From positions 205,034 to 269,033 of the forward strand of contig JAWLAH010000004.1 in assembly GCA_041395525.1 (NCBI GenBank): DNA of 64,000 nt, read 5' to 3'. Position 1 is the first letter of the stretch. Every line of letters starts with the position of its first letter. Below the pieces are notes generated by a model that was not told the origin of the DNA, searched no databases, and saw only the letters and a program-made list of their open reading frames with translations. A program made the position numbers and the translations under genes. Positions 34,691 through 42,857 of the stretch are shown in pieces. Origin of the DNA: CADEED01 sp020442965. Lineage in GTDB: Bacteria; Pseudomonadota; Gammaproteobacteria; Steroidobacterales; Steroidobacteraceae.

Positions 34691-35287
34691 TCAGACAATT
34701 GGCTCCCAGTAGGGAATTTCCGCGTCACGGAGTAACTCGGCGGTCTCCGTGAGTGGCAAGCCCATGACACCGGAAAAACTGCCTTGCAGATTGTCCACGA
34801 ACACGGCGCCATAGCCCTGAATGGCGTAACCGCCGGCTTTGCCCAGTGGCTCGCCGGTGCGCCAGTATGCCTGCCGTTCGGCACTCGTCGTGGCACGAAA
34901 GCGCACCTTATTGTAGGAGGTACATAGCGCCACGCGGTGCGCCGTGACCAGCGCGACGCTCGTGAGCACAAGGTGCTCACGTGCCGACAAACGCGCCAGC
35001 ATGCGAACGGCATCGTACTCGTCGGTGGGCTTGCCGAGTATCTCGCCGTCCAGGACTACCGTGGTGTCCGCGCCCAATACGGCGAGGTCGCCACCGCGCC
35101 GCTCCCAGACCGCCAGGGCCTTGGCGCGCGCGAGTCTTTCGACATAGATAGCCGGCTCTTCGTCGAGCAATGGCGACTCATCGATGTCGCCAGCCGCGGT
35201 CACGAACCGCACGCCGATCTGTTGGAGCAGCTGCTGTCGTCGAGGCGAAGCGGAGGCCAAACACAGGCTCGGGATCTGCGCATCCAT
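34691..35287 (-). CDS. maf: Maf family nucleotide pyrophosphatase (YhdE type)
   Basis: Maf proteins hydrolyse non-canonical or methylated nucleoside triphosphates; the YhdE group prefers dTTP/UTP. The 198 residues include LCLASASPRRQQLLQQIGV (7-25), LARAKALAV, VLGADTTVVLDGEILGKP and GKAGGYAIQGYGAVFVDNL. I start at ATG 35287; TTG 35302 is also open. It sits between rlmH and rng, the common gammaproteobacterial order. Confidence 0.94.
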   Translation of the reverse strand: MDAQIPSLCLASASPRRQQLLQQIGVRFVTAAGDIDESPLLDEEPAIYVERLARAKALAVWERRGGDLAVLGADTTVVLDGEILGKPTDEYDAVRMLARLSAREHLVLTSVALVTAHRVALCTSYNKVRFRATTSAERQAYWRTGEPLGKAGGYAIQGYGAVFVDNLQGSFSGVMGLPLTETAELLRDAEIPYWEPIV

Positions 35288-35303
35288 GTCATTCACGACC
35301 AAC

Positions 35304-35765
35304 TCATGCCCGATGATACGGGTGGTTGATGAGCAGACAGTGTGCTCGATAGAGCTGCTCGATCAAGACAACGCGCACGAGCGCATGCGGCAGGGTCAAC
35401 GCCGACAGCGACCAGCTCAGATCTGCGCGCTGCTTGACCGCGGCGGCGAAACCGTCTGGTCCGCCTATCAGAAAGGCCAAATTGCGTCGCGCATGGCGAC
35501 GTCCATCGAGCCATTTTGACAAAGCGACGCTTGTGAAAGTTTTGCCGCACTCATCGAGCGCGACGACGAAGTCTTCGTCCGCCACCACGGCTAACAAGCG
35601 TTGCGCCTCGAGGGCCGGCGCCCGTTCGCTCTGACTGCGGCTTGCGGCCGGTATCTCGATCAGCTCGGGGCGCACTGCCGGCGGCAAGCGTCGGGCGAAG
35701 TCGGCGAAGGCCGTCTCGACCCACTCGGGGCAACGCGTACCGACGGCGATAATTCGAACCCGCAT
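35304..35765 (-). CDS. rlmH: 23S rRNA pseudouridine-1915 N3-methyltransferase
   Basis: RlmH is a small SPOUT methyltransferase acting on assembled 70S ribosomes. The 153 residues have the SAM-binding knot LAFLIGGPDGF and the C-terminal substrate motif LIEQLYRAHCLLINHPYHR. The frame stays open upstream into rsfS, but ATG 35765 matches the family start (MRVRIIAVG) and leaves a 23-base gap after rsfS. rsfS-rlmH pairing is widely conserved. Confidence 0.96.
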   Translation of the reverse strand: MRVRIIAVGTRCPEWVETAFADFARRLPPAVRPELIEIPAASRSQSERAPALEAQRLLAVVADEDFVVALDECGKTFTSVALSKWLDGRRHARRNLAFLIGGPDGFAAAVKQRADLSWSLSALTLPHALVRVVLIEQLYRAHCLLINHPYHRA

Positions 35766-35788
35766 CGCTTGCCGAACTGCCGCAGTCG

Positions 35789-36271
35789 TCAGGATGTCGT
35801 CGAACGCGTCCGGCTGCTGACGCGCCTGCGTGGCGCAGGCGGAGCCGCTGCGCTCATCGCCGGAGTCGGCGTATCCCACAGTTGCTCGAGCGCATAGAGT
35901 TCACGTGTGCGCGGTAACATGACATGACAGACGACCTCGTTGAGGTCGACCAGCACCCACTCACCCTCACGCGCGCCCTCGATGCCAAGTGGTTGGTAGC
36001 CTGCCTTCTTGGCTGCTTCGACCACTCGTTCGGCAATCGAACGCACGTGGCGATCGGAAGTACCCGACGTGACGAACACAGTGTCGGTCACATAAGTGAG
36101 TAGGGTGACATCGAACATCTGGATGTTCACCGCTTTCATGTCCTCGAGTGCCGCCTGGACGATCGCCGGCAGCGAACTGGGCGCTTTCTTGACTTTCGCG
36201 CGTTTGGCCCGTTTGGCCCGTGTGGCCTGTTTGGACCGTGTGGCGTGTTTGGCGCGTTTTTTGGCGGTCAT
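35789..36271 (-). CDS. rsfS: Ribosomal silencing factor RsfS with Lys/Arg-repeat N-terminus
   Basis: RsfS binds L14 and blocks subunit joining under starvation. The conserved core (about 33-135) reads SLPAIVQAALEDMKAVNIQM, FVTSGTSDRHVRSIAERVVE and GEWVLVDLNEVVCHVMLPRT. At 160 residues it exceeds the usual 105-130. It is preceded by a basic arm of tripeptide repeats (AKH-ATR-SKQ-ATR-AKR-AKR) encoded by six near-identical nine-base units, and followed by a P/R/S-rich tail. ATG 36271 follows an AGGAT ribosome-binding sequence. It sits between nadD and rlmH. Confidence 0.94.
   Translation of the reverse strand: MTAKKRAKHATRSKQATRAKRAKRAKVKKAPSSLPAIVQAALEDMKAVNIQMFDVTLLTYVTDTVFVTSGTSDRHVRSIAERVVEAAKKAGYQPLGIEGAREGEWVLVDLNEVVCHVMLPRTRELYALEQLWDTPTPAMSAAAPPAPRRRVSSRTRSTTS
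36201..36254. repeat. Six tandem nine-base units in rsfS
   Basis: Units CGTTTGGCC, CGTTTGGCC, CGTGTGGCC, TGTTTGGAC, CGTGTGGCG and TGTTTGGCG run head to tail (plus-strand reading). They encode the repeating [AST]-K/T-[RQH] tripeptides of the RsfS arm. Copy number could vary by slippage without breaking the frame. Confidence 0.85.
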
Positions 36272-36280
36272 GGGATCCTA

Positions 36281-36928
36281 TCAATCATGGCTGCGAGCAT
36301 AGCACCTCGACTCGCGAATGATTTCGCGCACAGAATCGGGCACAAGGTAGCGCGGATCGTGGCCCGCCTCGATCAATTGGCGCAGCTCGGTGGAGGAAAT
36401 CTCGAGCTGCGTCACCGCCTGAATATAGAGCCTGCCTGCGGGCGCCTGGCGCAGTTCCTGCACACTGCCGGTGCCGCGGTCTACCAGCAATTCGCCCAAC
36501 GGCCCTTTCGTCGGCGCCTTCCACCCGGGTCGATGGGCCACGATGACGTGCACGAGATCGAACAACTCCTGCCAGCGATGCCAACCTGGAAGTCCCAGGA
36601 AAGCATCCATCCCGAGCAATAGACACAGCGACCGGTCCGCGAATTCTTCGCGCAGTGCGGCCATCGTCTCCACCGAGTAAGACACGCCGGCGCGACGCAC
36701 TTCACGATCGTCGACCGTGAAGCCGCGTTGGTCGGCAACGGCTGCACGCACCATCGCCAGCCGCAGGTTCGCGTCGGCCAAGGGTTCACTACGATGCGGT
36801 GGATCCCCGGTCGGTAAGAATCGTACCTCCGCAAGTCCGAGTGACTGTTGTAATTCAAACGCGGTTCTAAGATGTCCGAAGTGAATCGGATCGAAGGTCC
36901 CGCCGAATATTCCGAGTGGCCGCATCAA
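36281..36928 (-). CDS. nadD: Nicotinate-nucleotide adenylyltransferase
   Basis: NadD makes nicotinate adenine dinucleotide in NAD synthesis. The 215 residues carry the nucleotidyltransferase motif GIFGGTFDPIHFGHLRTA (6-23), LLLGMDAFLGLPGWHRWQEL, and the C-terminal ISSTELRQLIEAG of the ISSTxxR signature. It follows holA by 13 bases and precedes rsfS by nine, the conserved holA-nadD-rsfS order. Confidence 0.96.
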   Translation of the reverse strand: MMRPLGIFGGTFDPIHFGHLRTAFELQQSLGLAEVRFLPTGDPPHRSEPLADANLRLAMVRAAVADQRGFTVDDREVRRAGVSYSVETMAALREEFADRSLCLLLGMDAFLGLPGWHRWQELFDLVHVIVAHRPGWKAPTKGPLGELLVDRGTGSVQELRQAPAGRLYIQAVTQLEISSTELRQLIEAGHDPRYLVPDSVREIIRESRCYARSHD

Positions 36929-36941
36929 TAATCTCTCCGTC

Positions 36942-37949
36942 TCAGCGCCATGCCGCGATCAGTGGCAACGTGTGGATACCGGCAAGCTCACTCACGAGCA
37001 GAGCCATTTCGTCCCAGGCATTGCCCGGCATCAGCCCTTTGATCATACGATCGGCACGGGCGGCACGCTCCGCAAGAAGCGCGTACGGCAACTTGTGCGC
37101 CCTGCGCTTGCCTTGCTCGAGTGCCGCCGACGAGCGTTGCCAATTGCGCTGCGCCGGCGCCTGTGGCTGCACGGCTTGCCAGAGACTTTTGATTTCGCGC
37201 GCCAGCGACCACAAGGCGAGCGTCGGCTCAACCCCTTCGCCGCGCAGACCCGCGAGTATTCTGAGCGCGCGCGTCACGTCGCCCGCCAAGGCGGCCTCCC
37301 CGAGTTGGTAAACGTCGTAACGCGCACTGTCGGCAACCGCCGCTCGCACGGTTGCCAGACTGACGCGCCCGGTGGGCGCCAGGAGCTGTAGCTTTTCCAG
37401 CTCCTGTTGGGCGGCGAGCAGATTGCCCTCGCAGCGCTCGGCGACGAATTCCAATGCATCCGCTGCCAACTCGAGTTTCAAGAAGCGGGCACGCGCGCCC
37501 AGCCAGGCGGGTAAGCGAGCCGCATCGATCGGCCAGACTGGCAACCACGCACCCCTAGATGTGAATGCGCGCACCCAGGCGGCATTCTGCGCGTCCCGAT
37601 CGAGCCGGCCGGTAAGCATCAAAATGACCGTATCAGGATCGGATTGCTCCAGGAGTTGTGCGATCGCTTTGGCGCCGGCGACACCCGGCTTCGCCGCGGG
37701 CAGCCGCAGCTCCAGCAGCTTCCGTGAACCGAACAGCGATAGGTTGTTAGCGCCGGCCAGCACGTCCGGCCAGTCCGAGACACGTTCGATGAAATAGACC
37801 TCACGCTCAAGGAAGCCCGCGGCACGCGCGCGCTCACGAACGGCGTCGGCAGCCTCCGCCACCAACAGCGGCTCGTCGCCCGAGATCAGATAGGCTGGCT
37901 TCAGCTCTTGCGCAAGGCTCGAGCGCATGCTCTCCAACGTGAGCTTCAC
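36942..37949 (-). CDS. holA: DNA polymerase III subunit delta
   Basis: HolA opens the sliding clamp within the clamp loader. The 335 residues include LKPAYLISGDEPLLVAEAAD (16-35), LFGSRKLLELRLP, QNAAWVRAFTSRGAWLPVWP, FVAERCEGNLLAAQQELEKL and the C-terminal helical collar. The start is GTG 37949. In most relatives holA directly follows lptE; here about 6.4 kb of other genes separate them. Confidence 0.95.
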   Translation of the reverse strand: MKLTLESMRSSLAQELKPAYLISGDEPLLVAEAADAVRERARAAGFLEREVYFIERVSDWPDVLAGANNLSLFGSRKLLELRLPAAKPGVAGAKAIAQLLEQSDPDTVILMLTGRLDRDAQNAAWVRAFTSRGAWLPVWPIDAARLPAWLGARARFLKLELAADALEFVAERCEGNLLAAQQELEKLQLLAPTGRVSLATVRAAVADSARYDVYQLGEAALAGDVTRALRILAGLRGEGVEPTLALWSLAREIKSLWQAVQPQAPAQRNWQRSSAALEQGKRRAHKLPYALLAERAARADRMIKGLMPGNAWDEMALLVSELAGIHTLPLIAAWR

Positions 37950-37990
37950 CAGCGCGACTTCATGGCGGTGTAGGGGCTCGTGGGGCTGTG

Positions 37991-38008
37991 GGCGGCATGC
38001 ATGCCGCC
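37991..38008. promoter_or_regulatory. 18-base perfect palindrome between holA and zrgA
   Basis: GGCGGCATGCATGCCGCC is fully self-complementary. It lies 42 bases upstream of the holA start and 170 bases upstream of the zinc operon on the other strand. It could be an operator for either gene. It does not resemble the A/T-rich Zur box. Confidence 0.4.
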
Positions 38009-38178
38009 ATTATCGGCAACTTGCACCCTCTGCGACCAGTCCTTTGCGCGCGATTATCATCCGTTGATCGGCCCGCGGTCCCGCCGCGCGGCCAAATGCG
38101 TCGAACGGTACAATAATGGGTCGGACGCGCGCTAATATCCGGCACGGCAGCCGGTCGACAGCGTCTCAGCGAGCAACG

Positions 38179-38727
38179 ATGAATCTGACAGGAAATCTCG
38201 CGGCAGCACTCGCCGTGCTAACTAGCCTCACGAGCTTCGCTACTTATGCGGCCGCCGACGAGTTCGACCAGCACACAGCGCACGTTCACGGTAGCGTTGT
38301 GGTCAATGTCGCGATTGACGCCGATCGCTTGACGATCGAAATCGATGCTCCCGCCATCAACGTCGTCGGGTTCGCGCATGCGCCCCGCAGCGCGGACGAT
38401 CGGCAGCGGCTCGCCGCGGCCGAGAGATGGTTGCGCTCCGGACGAGGCGCTATCGGTGTACCGGCTGCGGCTGACTGCCGGCTCGACTCGGTGTCCTTGC
38501 AGTCACCCGTATGGCGCGAGTCGGACGGCAACGCGGACCACGGGCATGCCGACTTCGAGGCGCTCATGAAGTTCGACTGCCGCGACGCATCACAATTGCG
38601 GTTCGTCGATTTGTGGTTACTGAAACGCCTGCCAAATGTCGCCAGCGCGACAGTCAATATCGTCACCGCCAGCCTGCAGACCGCCACGACTGCAACGCCT
38701 GCGGCGACGCGCGTCTCACTGCGCTGA
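38179..38727 (+). CDS. zrgA: ZrgA-like zinc-binding periplasmic protein (DUF2796)
   Basis: This 182-residue exported protein has a signal peptide ending near AYAAA (26) and the DUF2796 pattern: HTAHVHGSVVVNVAIDADRL (32-51, with H32, H35, H37), NVVGFAHAPRSADD, a Cys pair (C100, C134) and a second His cluster DHGHADFEALMKFDC (120-134). In Vibrio cholerae ZrgA is the periplasmic component of the ZrgABCDE zinc importer. The following ATPase, FtsX-like permease and DUF3299 genes reproduce that operon. I start at ATG 38179; the frame is open from 38116. Confidence 0.85.
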   Translation: MNLTGNLAAALAVLTSLTSFATYAAADEFDQHTAHVHGSVVVNVAIDADRLTIEIDAPAINVVGFAHAPRSADDRQRLAAAERWLRSGRGAIGVPAAADCRLDSVSLQSPVWRESDGNADHGHADFEALMKFDCRDASQLRFVDLWLLKRLPNVASATVNIVTASLQTATTATPAATRVSLR

Positions 38728-38735
38728 CCGCCACG

Positions 38736-39439
38736 ATGTCCCGCGTTCCCGCCGTGACTCTACAAGGCGTCGAATACGCCTGGCCTGGTCAGCCGCCGCT
38801 GCTTTCGATCGAAGCCCTTGAGGTGCAAGCGGGCGAGACGCTGTTTCTCCGGGGGCCGAGCGGCAGCGGCAAGAGTACGCTGCTCGGCTTGTTAGGCGGC
38901 GTGCTCGCGCCGCAGCGCGGCACCATACGAGTGCTCGACACTGAGCTGACGGCGCTCAGCGCAAGTGCACGTGACCGATTTCGCGGTGAACACATTGGCT
39001 TTATTTTCCAGATGTTCAATCTCATCCCGTATCTCAGCGTACGCGAGAACGTGGTTCTGCCCGCACGCTTCTCACGAGCACGCTCGGGGCGACTCCACGG
39101 GGCAGCGCCCGCGGCGGAAGCCGAGCGCCTGCTCCGCGCGCTCGGCGTGGGAGCCGCCGAACTGATCGATCGGCCCGTGACACAACTCTCCATCGGGCAA
39201 CAGCAACGAGTAGCCGCCGCGCGCGCGCTCCTCGGCCGTCCGAATTGATCGTCGCGGATGAGCCAACGTCGGCGCTCGATTACGACGCGCGCGAGGCCTT
39301 TCTGCGTCTGCTGCTGGCTGAATGTCAGGCGCTCGGGTCGACATTGGTGTTCGTCAGCCACGACACATCCCTCGCTCCCTTGTTCGCGCGCAGCATCGAT
39401 CTGATTGCGCTCAATCGCGCCGCTCGGCAGGCGGCCTGA
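38736..39439 (+). pseudogene. ABC transporter ATPase with frameshift (ZrgC-like)
   Basis: The first frame (38736-39248) encodes Walker A GPSGSGKSTLL (40-50), the Q-loop FIFQMFNLIP and signature LSIGQQQRVAAARAL, then stops at TGA 39246 just after LLGRPN. The missing part continues at once in the -1 frame from TTG 39245 (overlap TTGA): LIVADEPTSALD (Walker B) and VFVSHD (H-loop), ending at 39439. A single lost G in CCG(G)AATTG explains it; the joined product would read GRP-x-LIVADEPT at normal length. It could be a mutation, an assembly error or coupled translation of two halves. It starts eight bases after zrgA. Confidence 0.8.
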
Positions 39440-39442
39440 CGC

Positions 39443-40705
39443 GTGTACGTACTCAAACTGGCCTGGCGCAGTCTGTGGAATCGTCGCGCAACGGCGCTAC
39501 TGACGATCTTTGCGATCGCGGTCAGCGTCTCACTGCTACTCGGTGTGCAGAAGATGCGTACGGCGGCGCGCGATGGCTTCGCCAATACCGTGTCCGGCGT
39601 CGATCTGATCGTGGGCAGCCGCAGTGGACCGCTGAATCTCTTGCTCTACTCGGTGTTCCGGGTAGGCGATGCTACTGCCAACGTCAGCTGGACCAGCTAC
39701 CAACTTGTTCGGAAGCACGCGGATGTCGCCTGGACCATACCGATTTCGCTCGGCGACTCGCACCGTGGCTTTCGCGTGCTCGGCACGACCAATGACTATT
39801 TCGAACACTATCGTTTTGGGCACGATCGACGGATCTCGTTTGCTGCCGGCAAACCGTTCGCGGATCTGTACGACGTCGTGCTGGGCGCCGACGTCGCCAA
39901 CCAGCTGGGCTACCAACTCGGTGACGCGGTCGTGATCGCTCACGGCGTCGGCAACGTCAGCTTTGCCAAGCACGACGACAAGCCCTTTCGGGTCACCGGC
40001 ATTCTCGCGCGCACCGGTACGCCGATCGATCGCACCCTGCACGTGGGTCTCGAGGCTATCTCAGCGATTCACCTGGATTGGCAAAGCGGCATGCAGGCTA
40101 TGCCCAATCAACGTGTTGCCGCCGACGAGGCACGCCAGCGCGATCTGACACCCGACAGCATTACGGCTTTCATGGTCGGCATGAAAGACAAGGCAGCGAT
40201 CTTTCAGATGCAGCGCGCTCTCAACGAATACCGTAAGGAACCCCTGCTCGCGATCATTCCAGGGGTTGCGTTGAAGTCGCTGTGGGATCTGGTTGGCATC
40301 GCCGACACTGCCTTGATGATAATCGCGGCATTCGTCGTCCTGGCGGGATTACTCGGCATGCTCACGGCCATACTCACGAGCCTCAACGAGCGACGCCGCG
40401 AGATGGCAATCCTGCGCTCAGTCGGTGCGCAGCCGCGGCATGTATTCACCCTGCTGGTGCTCGAAGCCGGATTGCTCGCGCTGCTCGGTGTGCTGCTCGG
40501 TGTTGCCCTGACCTATCTGTTGCTGGTCGTTGGCCAGCCGATACTCGAAGCCCGGTTTGGAATTTTCGTACCCCTGACGGGCCTCAGTCGCTACGATAGC
40601 GTGATTCTGACAGGTGTCGTGACGGCGGCGCTCGCCATGGGGCTGGTTCCAGCCTGGCGCGCGTACCGCAGTACCTTGAGCGACGGTCTCACCATACGGG
40701 TATGA
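39443..40705 (+). CDS. ABC transporter permease, FtsX-like (ZrgB-like)
   Basis: This 420-residue inner-membrane protein has one N-terminal helix (about 14-34, ALLTIFAIAVSVSLLLGVQ), a large extracytoplasmic region (about 40-285, GVDLIVGSRSGPLNLLLYSV), then three C-terminal helices including MIIAAFVVLAGLLGMLTAIL and LNERRREMAILRSVGAQPRH, the MacB/FtsX hallmark. It should pair with the frameshifted ATPase upstream (three-base gap) and overlaps the DUF3299 gene by four bases. By synteny it is the zinc importer permease rather than a LolCDE or MacB exporter. The start is GTG 39443. Confidence 0.88.
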   Translation: MYVLKLAWRSLWNRRATALLTIFAIAVSVSLLLGVQKMRTAARDGFANTVSGVDLIVGSRSGPLNLLLYSVFRVGDATANVSWTSYQLVRKHADVAWTIPISLGDSHRGFRVLGTTNDYFEHYRFGHDRRISFAAGKPFADLYDVVLGADVANQLGYQLGDAVVIAHGVGNVSFAKHDDKPFRVTGILARTGTPIDRTLHVGLEAISAIHLDWQSGMQAMPNQRVAADEARQRDLTPDSITAFMVGMKDKAAIFQMQRALNEYRKEPLLAIIPGVALKSLWDLVGIADTALMIIAAFVVLAGLLGMLTAILTSLNERRREMAILRSVGAQPRHVFTLLVLEAGLLALLGVLLGVALTYLLLVVGQPILEARFGIFVPLTGLSRYDSVILTGVVTAALAMGLVPAWRAYRSTLSDGLTIRV

Positions 40706-41262
40706 AAATGCTTCGAATCCGCTTTTTGTCCATCGCTTGCGTTGCGTACATCGCTGCATTGGGTCCGTTGACCGCATCGGCCAATAGCGCCAAGACAGCG
40801 GCGCCGGCCACTTCTGGCATCTCTAACAAGATAGTGGAACTCGAGTGGGACGAACTGGTTCCGGTGCAGGATCGGGAAAAGTTTTCGACGTCCGCCGCTC
40901 CAATTCACGACTACCTGGGCGAAGGTGGACCCGCAGCGCAGCAACCGATGGATTTCGGCGTCAACAAGTCACTGGATGGCAAGACGATCAAGCTGCCAGG
41001 ATTCATCGTACCGCTCGATATCGGCAAAGACGGGCTCGTTAGTGAGTTCTTTCTGGTGCCCTACTTCGGCGCGTGCATTCATGTGCCACCGCCGCCGCCC
41101 AATCAGATTGTCTACGTACGCATACCGCAGGGCATCGCACTCGATTCGATCTACGAGGCATACTGGATCACCGGCAAACTGAGTGTTCAGAACAAGCAGA
41201 CACGCCTTGGCGCGGCCGCCTATTCGGTCGTAGCCGACAAAATCGAGATCTACAAGTACTGA
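40702..41262 (+). CDS. DUF3299 secreted protein
   Basis: This 186-residue exported protein has a signal peptide (LSIACVAYIAALGPLTASA) and the DUF3299 core: ELEWDELVPVQDREKF, IKLPGFIVPLDI, FFLVPYFGACIHVPPPPPNQ and TRLGAAAYSVVADKIEIY. The invariant ACIHVPPPPPNQ with Cys and His looks suited to metal binding. DUF3299 proteins accompany DUF2796/ABC zinc import operons, so a role in zinc delivery is likely. It is translationally coupled to the permease (ATGA). Confidence 0.88.
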   Translation: MKMLRIRFLSIACVAYIAALGPLTASANSAKTAAPATSGISNKIVELEWDELVPVQDREKFSTSAAPIHDYLGEGGPAAQQPMDFGVNKSLDGKTIKLPGFIVPLDIGKDGLVSEFFLVPYFGACIHVPPPPPNQIVYVRIPQGIALDSIYEAYWITGKLSVQNKQTRLGAAAYSVVADKIEIYKY

Positions 41263-41269
41263 TCCGCGC

Positions 41270-42322
41270 TCAGTCCGCCGGCATGGGCGGAAATTTGTCG
41301 GCGAGGCGACAGTCGATCCTTACACCGTGCGAGTCGAGCTTGATCGCCGCTGCCGCTGGTGCGGCGGTGGCATGATCAAGCTCGTCGGCCGCGCCACTCG
41401 GTGATCGTTTCATGGCGGCTGGCGTTGCTACGATCAGGCGCAGTTGCTCATCGAGGCCGGAACCATCCGCCGCAGCGAAGCGGGCCCGGAGCAGCTGCCA
41501 GTCAATTTGCTTGCTGTCGACCCCAGTCGCTTCCGCAGCGTAGCCGCGGTCGTTAGCATCGACCGACCGTTTACCGCGCGCATCAGAAACCTCGCAACGA
41601 TAGGGACGCGCACGGTACAGCCTGATGTGAGTACGATCCTTGCGTCCGATGAACTGCTGACCGCCCATCACATTGATATCGTAGAGCCACAGCTCATCGG
41701 GCGACAACACCCATTCGGCATCCGCCATGAATTCGGAGTTCGTCTGTGCTGATGTATAGTTGCACGTACCGGGGCCGAACTTGCGCCGCTCGTCGGTCGG
41801 ACCGTCGAGTACACCGACGATCTGCGTGCCATTGCGATGCCAGAGAAAATCGCAATGGATCTGCGCGGGATCGCGCATCTCGACCTCGTGCCACAGCTGC
41901 GGATGATCCTGCAGATTGACGTATTGCTCGGGATTCTTCGGCGTCTGGCCACGGACCAGCACGCGCTGCCGCACCATGTCGATCTCAGCCTTGTACAGCA
42001 CCTGACTGCGCGACATCAGGGGCCCGTCGCGACCGCCGATGTTGATCTGCCCATAGAACACGTATTCACCAATCTGCGGCGCGTCGATGCGCGCAAAAGT
42101 GCGGTACCAATCGTCGTGCTCACCTTCGGCCGGCACGCGCACCGCCCGTTCGTGGTAGATCTGCGGATAGCTGCTCCACTCTCCCGGCAGCCACGCGACG
42201 AGATCATCGAGGATCGCTTCGAGCTCCTTGCGATCGAAGTCATAAGCCGGAGCCGCGATGCCTGGTGCCGCTACCATCAGGGCCAGCACAGAGACGCAGG
42301 CGGTGGCACTGAGGCGTGGCAT
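41270..42322 (-). CDS. CpcT/CpeT-family-like secreted protein
   Basis: This 350-residue protein has a signal peptide ending APGIAA (about residue 23), then LVAWLPGEWSSYPQIYHERA, IGEYVFYGQINIGGRDG, RVLVRGQTPKNPEQY, the Cys-containing DPAQIHCDFLWHRNGTQIVG, GTCNYTS and a closing YRARPYRCEV. This order resembles the CpcT/CpeT family (phycobilin lyases in cyanobacteria; unknown ligand in proteobacteria). The C-terminal 70 residues are lower-complexity. The frame extends to 42730 but ATG 42322 starts the signal peptide. It converges on the DUF3299 gene with a seven-base gap. Confidence 0.65.
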   Translation of the reverse strand: MPRLSATACVSVLALMVAAPGIAAPAYDFDRKELEAILDDLVAWLPGEWSSYPQIYHERAVRVPAEGEHDDWYRTFARIDAPQIGEYVFYGQINIGGRDGPLMSRSQVLYKAEIDMVRQRVLVRGQTPKNPEQYVNLQDHPQLWHEVEMRDPAQIHCDFLWHRNGTQIVGVLDGPTDERRKFGPGTCNYTSAQTNSEFMADAEWVLSPDELWLYDINVMGGQQFIGRKDRTHIRLYRARPYRCEVSDARGKRSVDANDRGYAAEATGVDSKQIDWQLLRARFAAADGSGLDEQLRLIVATPAAMKRSPSGAADELDHATAAPAAAAIKLDSHGVRIDCRLADKFPPMPAD

Positions 42323-42497
42323 TTTGTAATCCTGTTTGGGCAGAGGCTGTCGGGCGGGGCGCTGATCGCGCAGCTTAACAAGAAATTGCTCCGCCGTGCG
42401 TCCAGCCGCGCCCACTGCAAACCCCGCCGAGGCAGCCGCAAGCCGAAAACGCAGGTATATTGTGTTCCAAGCGATAGTGCAGTCAGCGGAGCGGCGA

Positions 42498-42857
42498 ATG
42501 CCTACCCTGTTCGAAAAAATCATTGCTCGGGAAATTCCAGCCGATATCGTGCACCAGGACGACCGTGTCACGGCGTTTCGCGACATACATCCGCGCGCAC
42601 CCGTCCATGTACTGATCGTTCCGAACAAGCCGATTCCAACTGCGAACGATGTCACGGCTGCAGACGAGAGCACGCTCGGACACCTGTTTATCGTCGCGCG
42701 CGACATTGCGCGTAAAGAAGGCATCGCCAATGATGGCTACCGACTAATCATTAATTGCAATGAACATGCGGGCATGGAAGTGCCGCATCTGCATGTCCAC
42801 TTGGTGGGCGGCGCGCCGCTCGGACCCATGCTGCGGGCGCAAGGAAGCACAACATGA
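42498..42857 (+). CDS. hinT: HIT family protein (HinT-like)
   Basis: This 119-residue histidine-triad hydrolase starts TLFEKIIAREIPADIVHQDD and has DIHPRAPVHVLIVPNKPIPT with the active-site HLHVHLVGG near residue 99. HinT proteins hydrolyse purine nucleoside phosphoramidates. GGAG lies upstream of ATG 42498, which gives the family length; the open frame reaches 42396. It overlaps the iminopeptidase gene by four bases (ATGA). Confidence 0.94.
   Translation: MPTLFEKIIAREIPADIVHQDDRVTAFRDIHPRAPVHVLIVPNKPIPTANDVTAADESTLGHLFIVARDIARKEGIANDGYRLIINCNEHAGMEVPHLHVHLVGGAPLGPMLRAQGSTT

Noticed and set aside
41270..42730. 486-codon version of the CpcT-like gene
   Set aside because: The upstream 136 codons lack a signal peptide, overlap the divergent HIT gene, and precede the clear signal peptide beginning at ATG 42322.
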